Part shown: positions 1 through 6,401 of the stretch, in pieces
How positions within the stretch are numbered: the stretch's first letter is position 1
How the letters are laid out: each line of letters opens with the position of its first letter
Source: Fimenecus sp045613685
Lineage (GTDB): Bacteria > Bacillota > Clostridia > Oscillospirales > Acutalibacteraceae
Length of the DNA stretch: 16,127 nt
Assembly (NCBI GenBank): GCA_045613685.1
Contig: JAZLBL010000003.1
Location: 1-16,127 of the forward strand
Direction: 5' to 3'
Notes under the pieces: model-generated
What the model was told of the DNA's origin: nothing
Database searches by the model: none
The model's input: only the letters and a program-made list of their open reading frames with translations
Made by a program: the position numbers and the translations under genes

Positions 1-170
1 GTGGACACCTCTGCGAAGCAGAAGCACCGACCGAGCCGACAGGCGAGAATTAGGTGGCACGAGCAAAGCGAGTGACGGAGGGAGAGATAAACAAAACCAA
101 GTTAATTCTATCCTGTCTCTCCCTCAGTCTCGCATACGCTCGACAGCTCCCTCGTCAGAGGGAGCCAAAG
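1..170. repeat. palindromic MITE-like intergenic repeat (cut by window edge)
   Basis: This non-coding stretch is built from inverted repeats. The arm at 60-87 and the reverse complement of 116-142 share the blocks CGAGC, GCGAG and GAGGGAGAGA in the same order. A second perfect 8-bp hairpin, GCTCCCTC/GAGGGAGC with a GTCA loop, lies at 146-165. It is visibly more GC-rich than the AT-rich intergenic DNA around it and has no convincing reading frame. Similar 'GAGGGAG' palindromic elements are, from memory, scattered between genes in many gut Clostridia. I infer a mobile or formerly mobile non-autonomous repeat. Its left end lies outside the window, so terminal repeats and a target-site duplication cannot be tested. 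Confidence 0.6.
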
Positions 171-210
171 TAAATGCACTTTAAAAGAACCCGACAAATT
201 CAATTTTGTG

Positions 211-247
211 CAACAAAAAAGGACCTGACAATCAAGTCAAGTCCTTT
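211..247 (-). terminator. rho-independent terminator of the 265-1221 gene
   Basis: A 12-bp stem pairs 218-229 with 236-247 (one G-U pair on the minus-strand RNA) around a 6-nt loop. On the minus strand it is followed by a run of T residues (215-220 read as T). It begins 18 nt past the stop codon of the leftward gene. Confidence 0.85.
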
Positions 248-264
248 GATTTTATGTATTATAA

Positions 265-1221
265 TTAGTATGAAATCTTGTATTCTGTGAATACTTCGAT
301 ACCAACTTCTGCGCCGTCGATTGAAGCAACCAAAAGTTTTGCATCAAGACCAAGAATACATGGAGCATCAAGGTCAAGAGCAATACAGTTACCTGTTGCT
401 TTGTCGATTGTTGCAACTGCTGTTACATTTTCATATTTAATGTTGATGTTATTAAGTTCAAGACCAGGAACTGAACCAATAGCGCCTGTAATCTGGCTTT
501 CTTCGATAACACCTGCAACTGAACCAACACCATCAGCACCTGCTTTTGGATTTGTTGCGTTTTTAGCAACAACAGTAATTACATATGTATTACCCTTGTC
601 TTCACGTGTAATCTTCTGAATACCATTGAGTGTAAGAGCTGTTGGGTCAGGAAGTTTTGTCTTATCCCAATCTTCATTCTTAACTTCGATTTCATCTTTA
701 CTACCAACCATGAACATACCCATAAGAGAAGATGCTACATCTGAAAGCCCACCTGCTTTAACGTGGTTCTTATAGTTTGTTGCGCCATCTTTTACACGGA
801 TAACTTTAGTTGACTTTGTTCTTGCAGCATTAACGCCTTTTTTATACATATCAAGAATTTCTTGGTCTTCAGCTGATGTTGCGCTGTCGCCATTTGATGT
901 GCCGTTATTTGTTGCTGCATCATTATTTGTTGAACCAGAATTGCCTGAATCAGTTGTGCCTGAATTTGTTGAACCTGAGTTATTATAACCATCGTCTTCA
1001 AATCCATCTTTCAAGCCACTGTTTGTGCCAGCGTTTGTGCTAGCATTAGCATTGAGCATTTCGATTCTTGTGTAAGCAATAGTTGTTGCACTATAAACCA
1101 ATGCGATTGCAAGGCAAAGCGCAAGAGTCTTTAAAAACATATCAAAAAAGCGCTTTCTTTTAGCAGCTTTTTTCTCCTGTTTTGCTTTATATTCTTCGGG
1201 TGTAATAATTTTTTTAGCCAT
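265..1221 (-). CDS. membrane-anchored extracellular protein of unknown function
   Basis: I do not recognise this 318-residue protein. The N-terminus is strongly basic (Lys/Arg-rich, residues 3-24) and leads into one hydrophobic helix at about residues 29-50, which suggests a signal anchor with the rest outside. Residues 58-118 form a low-complexity spacer of Asn, Ser, Gly, Thr and Asp. The C-terminal 200 residues look like a folded domain alternating beta-type segments with short loops; no catalytic motif or lipobox stands out. The start ATG is preceded by GAAAGGGG about 11 nt upstream. It is monocistronic, with its own terminator at 211-247 and a candidate promoter at 1263-1296, divergent from the VanY-like gene. 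A role at the cell surface is inferred only from topology. Confidence 0.8.
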   Translation of the reverse strand: MAKKIITPEEYKAKQEKKAAKRKRFFDMFLKTLALCLAIALVYSATTIAYTRIEMLNANASTNAGTNSGLKDGFEDDGYNNSGSTNSGTTDSGNSGSTNNDAATNNGTSNGDSATSAEDQEILDMYKKGVNAARTKSTKVIRVKDGATNYKNHVKAGGLSDVASSLMGMFMVGSKDEIEVKNEDWDKTKLPDPTALTLNGIQKITREDKGNTYVITVVAKNATNPKAGADGVGSVAGVIEESQITGAIGSVPGLELNNINIKYENVTAVATIDKATGNCIALDLDAPCILGLDAKLLVASIDGAEVGIEVFTEYKISY

Positions 1222-1262
1222 TTTAAGGTACCCCTTTCCGATTATTAAACCTTTACCCTATA

Positions 1263-1296
1263 AATTTACAATAAATTCGCAAAAAAGTCAAGTCAA
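1263..1296 (-). promoter_or_regulatory. candidate promoter for the leftward surface-protein gene
   Basis: The minus strand reads TTGACTTGACTT, giving two possible -35 boxes (1291-1296 and 1286-1291). Each has a moderate -10 box exactly 17 nt away: TATTGT at 1268-1273 and TAAATT at 1263-1268. Either would leave a leader of roughly 35-40 nt before the ATG at 1221. The choice between them is open. Confidence 0.5.
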
Positions 1297-1371
1297 ATAT
1301 TGAATTATTAACTCTTATTTCTCCTTTTTATTAAGCATTTGTTAACATTTTGGGTTTTATTTCAACAAGTG

Positions 1372-1400
1372 TTGAAAAAAGCAACTTTATTCTGTATAAT
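1372..1400 (+). promoter_or_regulatory. sigma-A type promoter of the vanY-like/plsC operon
   Basis: TTGAAA at 1372-1377 and a perfect TATAAT at 1395-1400 are separated by 17 nt. Transcription should begin near 1407, just ahead of the GGAG ribosome binding site at 1413-1416. This rules out the longer open frame that begins upstream at 1339. Confidence 0.8.
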
Positions 1401-1425
1401 ACTAAATTATATGGAGCGTGGTAGT

Positions 1426-2313
1426 ATGAATAAGACAACAAAAATCATTATAGCATCGTTTTTATGCCTTGCTGTTTTTATAGTTGGTATTTGCCTGTTA
1501 AGAAACTTAAATCAGAAAGAAGAGTATAAACCAGTTGGTGCAACTTTGTCGTCAACTGAATCAACAAGCACTACAACCACAACTACCACAACAACAACAA
1601 CTACTACGACTACAACAACTACTAAACCTTCAGACAAATCATTTTATCAATATGCAAAATATCGTGCGCCAAATGCAAAACCCGCTGACATAAACAAACA
1701 CGGCAGAGCATTGGCTCTTGTCAACAATTATAACGAGCTTCCCGAAGATTTTGAGTGGGATTTAGTTTATTGGTCCAACGGGCAAGCCGTGGATAAATCA
1801 ATACTCAACAAATCCGATTTTGATATTCAGGCTATTGACAAGTTAGCTTATGAACCACTTAAAGCAATGTTTGAAGCCGCCGAAAAAGCTGGTGTTCCGT
1901 TAGATTTCTATTCAGGTTATCGCAGTATCGTCAGACAAAATCGTAATTTTGTGCGCTCTGTTGAGAATAATATGAAAAGCGGATTAACCCTTGAACAAGC
2001 AAAGGCGAAGACTAATAAATCCCGTGCATATCCTGGCACAAGTGAACACAACCTTGGTTTAGCAATCGACATCCTTGTCAAAGGCAACCGAGACCTTTCT
2101 GAAAATTTTGAAAAGACCGCTCAATTCAAGTGGCTTTCAGAAAATGCAGAAAACTATGGATTTATTCTTCGTTATCCAAAAGATAAAACAAATATAACAG
2201 AAATTATTTATGAGCCTTGGCATTATCGATATGTTGGTGTTGAACACGCAAAGAAAATGAATCAACTGGGTCTTTGCCTTGAAGAATATATTGAATATTT
2301 AGAAAAAGAGTGA
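1426..2313 (+). CDS. membrane-anchored D-alanyl-D-alanine carboxypeptidase, VanY/M15B family
   Basis: This 295-residue zinc peptidase should trim the terminal D-Ala from peptidoglycan stem peptides outside the membrane. A signal-anchor helix spans about residues 7-25. A run of 18 consecutive threonines (T49-T66) forms a stalk, and the catalytic domain follows from about residue 80. The M15 motifs are intact: SGYRS at 163-167, SEHNLGLAID at 206-215 (zinc ligands H208 and D215) and EPWH at 263-266 (catalytic E263, ligand H266). The start was set at the ATG preceded by GGAG with a 9-nt spacer, because the promoter at 1372-1400 lies inside any longer frame. It is followed after 4 nt by a PlsC-like gene, so the two are probably translated from one mRNA. 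No vanRS-type resistance genes are nearby, so general wall maturation or recycling is more likely than glycopeptide resistance. Confidence 0.9.
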   Translation: MNKTTKIIIASFLCLAVFIVGICLLRNLNQKEEYKPVGATLSSTESTSTTTTTTTTTTTTTTTTTTKPSDKSFYQYAKYRAPNAKPADINKHGRALALVNNYNELPEDFEWDLVYWSNGQAVDKSILNKSDFDIQAIDKLAYEPLKAMFEAAEKAGVPLDFYSGYRSIVRQNRNFVRSVENNMKSGLTLEQAKAKTNKSRAYPGTSEHNLGLAIDILVKGNRDLSENFEKTAQFKWLSENAENYGFILRYPKDKTNITEIIYEPWHYRYVGVEHAKKMNQLGLCLEEYIEYLEKE

Positions 2314-2317
2314 AATT

Positions 2318-3055
2318 ATGACAGAAACAACAAAATTTTGGATTAAAGTAATAATTTATGGTTTAAAAAATGTACACCCTGCCATTAAGAAAATGGAAGT
2401 CTATGAGAACAATGGCGAAAAAGACAAAGAGTTCTCTTTGGCAACAAAAACTGTTCAGGGTTGGTCAGAATATTGCATTAAGGTTGCAGAATGCAATTTA
2501 AAAGTAAACGGACTTGAAAAAATCCCAACAGACAGACCCGTTCTCTTTGTTCCAAACCATCAAAGTTATGCAGATATCCCTATTCTTTTATATGCTCTCA
2601 AAGATTATCCTTTTGGCTTTGTTGTAAGAAAGACAATGGCTAATATGCCATTTATCAAACAACTTTTTAGACATTTCAACTGTGTGCCAATTGATGTTGC
2701 TGATGCAAGACAATCTGTTGCAGCAATTAATCAAACAGCTGAGAATATCAACAATGGTTTTTCAATGGCAATTTTCCCAGAAGGAAGAAGAACATTCTCA
2801 AACACACCTGAGCCATTCAAAAACGGCGCATTCAAAATCGCAAAAAAAACAGGTGTTACAATCGTACCAATTTATCTTCACAATATCCATCGTATGTTTG
2901 AGGGCAACTACCACCAACTTGGCAAAGGGGTAAATGCTTCAGTAAACATCCTTGACCCAATAAATACAGAGGGTATGACAAGAAGTGATGTTAATACACT
3001 TAATGAAAAAGTTTATGAAATGATTTTGAACTTTTCAAAAAACTATACTGAATAA
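2318..3055 (+). CDS. plsC: 1-acyl-sn-glycerol-3-phosphate acyltransferase family protein (PlsC-like)
   Basis: This 245-residue protein belongs to the PlsC/LPLAT family, which transfers an acyl chain to lysophosphatidic acid at the inner face of the membrane. Motif I is NHQSYAD (N80, catalytic H81, D86) and motif III is FPEGRR (F153-R158), both intact. The first ~70 residues are mostly polar and include a charged segment at 26-40. They lack a clear N-terminal transmembrane helix, so attachment may be peripheral. It lies 4 nt after the VanY-like gene with only a weak ribosome site inside that gene's end, so translational coupling is likely. A strong terminator follows at 3063. Exact substrate is not shown by sequence; other acyl acceptors are possible. 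Confidence 0.88.
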   Translation: MTETTKFWIKVIIYGLKNVHPAIKKMEVYENNGEKDKEFSLATKTVQGWSEYCIKVAECNLKVNGLEKIPTDRPVLFVPNHQSYADIPILLYALKDYPFGFVVRKTMANMPFIKQLFRHFNCVPIDVADARQSVAAINQTAENINNGFSMAIFPEGRRTFSNTPEPFKNGAFKIAKKTGVTIVPIYLHNIHRMFEGNYHQLGKGVNASVNILDPINTEGMTRSDVNTLNEKVYEMILNFSKNYTE

Positions 3056-3062
3056 AAAATTA

Positions 3063-3093
3063 GGCAGTCTGTAAAAAAAGACTGCCGTTTTTT
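3063..3093 (+). terminator. rho-independent terminator after plsC-like gene
   Basis: The perfect 8-bp stem GGCAGTCT/AGACTGCC (3063-3070 with 3079-3086) has an 8-nt loop and is followed by GTTTTTT. It starts 8 nt after the stop codon. Confidence 0.9.
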
Positions 3094-3107
3094 ATTGATT
3101 TGTTATA

Positions 3108-3136
3108 TTGAAGATTTTTAGAATTTGCTATATAAT
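3108..3136 (+). promoter_or_regulatory. sigma-A type promoter of the sulfatase gene
   Basis: TTGAAG at 3108-3113 and TATAAT at 3131-3136 are spaced by 17 nt. Initiation near 3143 would give a short leader containing GGGAGG at 3159-3164. That fits a start codon at 3172 and argues against the upstream ATG at 3139, which lies before the expected transcription start. Confidence 0.8.
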
Positions 3137-3171
3137 ATATGTATTATGTTTCTAAAAAGGGAGGAAACGAA

Positions 3172-5229
3172 ATGAAAAAGGGAATTGTCTTTGACAAATC
3201 AATAAAAGTTTTCCCTATGATTGTTATGGCAATCGGCATTGTTTTAGCTCTTGCTTTGCTCATTATGCGACTTAACATCGTTGCTGTTGTTAACGTTGCA
3301 TTTATGTGCGTTGTTGTTGCTCTTATGATGTTGGGGATTTTCATTTTCAAAAAGCTTTATATCTGGAACTTCATTACATACGCAATTAATGGTCTTGCTA
3401 TTGTGCTCTATTTCTCAATCTGGGGTGCAGACGCAGGGTTTGGCGCATTCATGTCAGGTAAAGCTGGTTGGAGCACACTCGAAAACACATTGACAGCGGG
3501 TAATGATAATTTTAATTTCTTTGTAAGATTAGGTGGAAATATTTTAATTATTCTTCCTTGCATTCTTGCTCTTCTCGCTCTTTATTTCGTTGGCAAAAAG
3601 CAGTTTGAGAAAAAAGGTGCTCATGTTGTAATCACAAGCATTATCAGTTTAATTCTTGCTGCAACATCATCTTTCTATGTTATCACAATGAACTTGCGTT
3701 CCGAACCAAATGTTGACAGACTTTGGGAAGGTCACGATGATTATCTTAACAAACTTGATAAAAACACCAAAAACAAACCTAACGTACTCTTTATTATGAT
3801 GGACGACTTAGGTTGGGCTGATGTTTCAATCAATGGTGGCGATTTTGCAACACCAAACATTGACAGCATTGGTGAAGAAGGCGTTAATTTTGACAACTTC
3901 TATTCAAGTTATTCAGTTTGCTCACCTGCTCGTTTCAGTCTTATGACAGGTCGTTATCCATTCCGTGGATATGCAGATAATGTTATTTATCCTACATTCG
4001 ATACACTTTCACCATTTGCATCAACCCGCATTTTCAACTCTATCGAAATGGGTAACAATGTTGACGGTATGCTTGGTGACGAAATTACTATTGCAGAAGT
4101 TTTCCAGAATGCTGGTTACAACACAGGTGCATTCGGCAAATGGCATTTGGGTGACTATGGTGAATATCTTCCAACAAATCAGGGCTTTGACTACTTCTAT
4201 GGTAGCCACCATGTTAACGATATGACTCCATTCTATCATGTAGTAGAAGAAAATGGTGAATATGAAATCGTTCACGGTATTGACGAAATGTTTGTTGAAG
4301 GTAAGAAAGACCAGAGCAAACTCAGCGAATGGATTCACGAAGAAATCAACGATTGGATTACAGATAAGGTTACAAATTCTGACGAGCCATTCTTCGCATA
4401 TTATGCAACACCATGGCCACATGGTCCTGTATTTGCTGGCGATGATTTTGACGGCACAACAGGTATGGGTACTTATGTTGACTGCGTTACAGAGTTTGAC
4501 TATTATCTTGGTGAACTCTTCAACACACTTGAAGAACTTGGTGTAATGGACGACACTATCATCGTCTTTACAAGTGATAATGGTCCTGCTCTTGAAGGTT
4601 CAACTGGTGAACTTCGTGGTGGTAAATACACAGCTTATGAAGCAGGTCAAAAAGTTCCATTTATGATTAAGTGGACAAATAACAATGGTCTTTGGGAAGC
4701 AGGAACAACAAGAAAACAGAGTTCAGTTCTCGCTGATATGTTCCCAACACTTATTGACCTTTGTGGAATCACAGGCAATAATGGTCAGAAGAATTATCTT
4801 CCATCAGACAGAACTATTGATGGTGTTTCAATGTTACCAGTGCTTACTAAAGACACTGCAATTCACAACGAAGACCACCCAATTCTTCATATGAAGCGTG
4901 AAAAACTTAAAGCAATTCAATACACAGTTTCAACAACTGATGTTCTTAATCGTGAAGAATATAAAGATTACGAATATCCTGTTCTTATTGATAATGAATT
5001 CGTAACATTTAAGTATTTCCGTAAGATGCAGAATGACAACCCTGCATTCTTCGATAAGACAAGAAAGAATTGGCTCTTCATTCTCAACGACGATATCAGT
5101 GAAAGTTATAACAGAACAAGCACATATCCTGAAATCGCAAAAGAAATGAACGAGAAAATGGATGAAGTTATGGATAACTTCAAAGCAAATCGTCGTGGTA
5201 TCAACTACGATTATTATAAAAATCTTTAA
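3172..5229 (+). CDS. membrane-embedded sulfatase, Cys-type (formylglycine) active site
   Basis: This 685-residue protein hydrolyses sulfate esters; the substrate is not readable from sequence. Five transmembrane helices lie at about 13-31, 34-57, 63-83, 118-140 and 151-173. The alkaline-phosphatase/sulfatase-fold domain follows from about residue 203. Metal ligands D211 and D212 and the TSDNG motif (D469, N470) are present. The sulfatase signature is CSPAR (C250 to R254), where C250 would become formylglycine. The second signature, GKWHLG, gives K323 and H325. The start has GGGAGG 7 nt upstream. Most bacterial sulfatases carry only a signal peptide; a five-helix membrane part resembles lipoteichoic acid synthases, but those use a threonine nucleophile, whereas here the Cys motif is intact. 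The maturase gene lies immediately downstream, supporting real sulfatase function. Likely products are surface-displayed desulfation of host or dietary glycans, or of envelope lipids. Confidence 0.92.
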   Translation: MKKGIVFDKSIKVFPMIVMAIGIVLALALLIMRLNIVAVVNVAFMCVVVALMMLGIFIFKKLYIWNFITYAINGLAIVLYFSIWGADAGFGAFMSGKAGWSTLENTLTAGNDNFNFFVRLGGNILIILPCILALLALYFVGKKQFEKKGAHVVITSIISLILAATSSFYVITMNLRSEPNVDRLWEGHDDYLNKLDKNTKNKPNVLFIMMDDLGWADVSINGGDFATPNIDSIGEEGVNFDNFYSSYSVCSPARFSLMTGRYPFRGYADNVIYPTFDTLSPFASTRIFNSIEMGNNVDGMLGDEITIAEVFQNAGYNTGAFGKWHLGDYGEYLPTNQGFDYFYGSHHVNDMTPFYHVVEENGEYEIVHGIDEMFVEGKKDQSKLSEWIHEEINDWITDKVTNSDEPFFAYYATPWPHGPVFAGDDFDGTTGMGTYVDCVTEFDYYLGELFNTLEELGVMDDTIIVFTSDNGPALEGSTGELRGGKYTAYEAGQKVPFMIKWTNNNGLWEAGTTRKQSSVLADMFPTLIDLCGITGNNGQKNYLPSDRTIDGVSMLPVLTKDTAIHNEDHPILHMKREKLKAIQYTVSTTDVLNREEYKDYEYPVLIDNEFVTFKYFRKMQNDNPAFFDKTRKNWLFILNDDISESYNRTSTYPEIAKEMNEKMDEVMDNFKANRRGINYDYYKNL

Positions 5230-5238
5230 TTAAACTGA

Positions 5239-5260
5239 CCCCACAGTTTTCTGTGGGGTT
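5239..5260 (+). terminator. intergenic hairpin, probably a leaky terminator or RNA processing/stability element
   Basis: The perfect 8-bp stem CCCCACAG/CTGTGGGG (5239-5246 with 5251-5258) closes a TTTT loop but is followed by only about four T residues before GC. It lies between the sulfatase and its maturase, which has no promoter visible in the 49-nt gap. Partial termination or 3'-end protection of the sulfatase mRNA would let the maturase be made at a lower level. Confidence 0.6.
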
Positions 5261-5278
5261 TGCAATTAGGAGAATTCT

Positions 5279-6373
5279 ATGCCACCACTTTCAATAATGA
5301 TTAAACCTGCGTCGAGCCTTTGCAATATGCGTTGTGAATATTGTTTTTATCACAACGTCACCGAGCTCCGTGAAGTTTCTTCCTTTGGCGTTATGACACA
5401 GGATACAGCTGACAAATTAATAGAAAAAGCATTGCACTTTGCCAATGGCGAGAGTGTTGCTTTTGCTTTTCAGGGTGGTGAGCCACTTATTGCAGGTATC
5501 CCTTATTTCAAGCATTTTGTCCAAAAGGTTAAATCTGCAAACAAGCTTAACAGTCAGATTTTTCTCAGTATTCAGACAAATGGCACTTTGGTAACTGACG
5601 AGTGGTGCGAATTTTTCCGTGACAACAATTTCCTTGTAGGGTTAAGCCTTGATGGTAATTTTGAGCACAACAAATTCCGCGTTGATGAGAAAAGAGAAAA
5701 CACTTTCTATAAGATTCTAAATGCCGCTGAAAAGTTCAAAAGATATGGCGTGGATTTCAATATTCTAACTGTTTTAACAGGGCATTGTGCAGATAACATT
5801 GAAGAAATATATAAGTTCTTCCGCAGTAAAGGATTTAGGTATTTGCAGTTTATCCCTTGTCTTCGTCCTTTTGACGATAAGAGCGAAAGCGAGCTTTATA
5901 TGACACCCGAGCAATATGCGAATTATCTTATAAAAGGGTTTAACTATTATGTAAAAGACTATGTGCGTGGGCAATATACAAGCATCCGCTATTTTGATAA
6001 TTTAGTGCATCTTTTTCTTGGCAACAAAACCGAGCAATGTGGAATGTGTGGACATTGTATGCACCAATTTGTTGTTGAAGGTAACGGAAATGTTTATCCT
6101 TGTGACTTTTATTGCACTGACGAATGGTATCTGGGCAATATAAATGACAAGAATGAAAATTTTGATACTTTGGCACATTGCGACAAAGCAATAGAATTTT
6201 TAAGAGAAAGTCTTGCAGTGCCCCCACAATGCAAACAATGTAAATACTACCCTGTTTGTCGTGGTGGTGGTTGCAAACGCACCAGAGCCGATAGAGATTA
6301 TTGCGAAAGCTATAAAAAATTCTTCTCATCTTGTCTACCACTTTTCCGAGCATTCATAAACGAGAAAAAATAA
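5279..6373 (+). CDS. anaerobic sulfatase-maturating enzyme (radical SAM/SPASM)
   Basis: This 364-residue cytosolic enzyme oxidises the active-site Cys of a sulfatase to C-alpha-formylglycine without oxygen, using S-adenosylmethionine and iron-sulfur clusters. The radical-SAM motif CNMRCEYC places cysteines at 15, 19 and 22, the same numbering I recall for the Clostridium perfringens enzyme. GGEP (S-adenosylmethionine contact) follows near residue 65. The C-terminal SPASM region carries many cysteines starting with CGMCGHC (C254 onward), YPCDFYC (D276, matching the proposed catalytic base) and CKQCKYYPVC. The start has AGGAG 6 nt upstream. It sits directly behind a Cys-type sulfatase, its obvious substrate, with no other sulfatase in the window. 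Confidence 0.93.
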   Translation: MPPLSIMIKPASSLCNMRCEYCFYHNVTELREVSSFGVMTQDTADKLIEKALHFANGESVAFAFQGGEPLIAGIPYFKHFVQKVKSANKLNSQIFLSIQTNGTLVTDEWCEFFRDNNFLVGLSLDGNFEHNKFRVDEKRENTFYKILNAAEKFKRYGVDFNILTVLTGHCADNIEEIYKFFRSKGFRYLQFIPCLRPFDDKSESELYMTPEQYANYLIKGFNYYVKDYVRGQYTSIRYFDNLVHLFLGNKTEQCGMCGHCMHQFVVEGNGNVYPCDFYCTDEWYLGNINDKNENFDTLAHCDKAIEFLRESLAVPPQCKQCKYYPVCRGGGCKRTRADRDYCESYKKFFSSCLPLFRAFINEKK

Positions 6374-6400
6374 AGCGTACTCATCGAGTACGCTTTTCTT
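6372..6400. terminator. bidirectional terminator between convergent genes
   Basis: An 11-bp perfect stem (6372-6382 with 6386-6396) has a three-base loop and is followed by T-rich DNA on the plus strand. On the minus strand it is followed by a T-rich tract as well (the A-run at 6364-6371). It should end transcripts of both the maturase (rightward) and the symporter (leftward). Confidence 0.85.
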
Positions 6401-6401
6401 A

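Noticed and set aside
1339..1425. 29-residue N-terminal extension of the VanY-like protein
   Set aside because: The promoter TTGAAA-17-TATAAT lies within this stretch, so it would not be transcribed in full; the ATG at 1426 has the ribosome site.
1555..1630. Microsatellite or CRISPR-like repeat
   Set aside because: The (ACN) run is in frame and encodes a Thr stalk; there are no spacers or direct repeats of CRISPR size.
4021..4422. 133-residue minus-strand open frame inside the sulfatase
   Set aside because: Antisense shadow of the catalytic domain with no recognisable motif.
5940..6353. 137-residue minus-strand open frame inside the maturase
   Set aside because: Antisense to the conserved SPASM region; its Cys/His-rich look is produced by the opposite strand.
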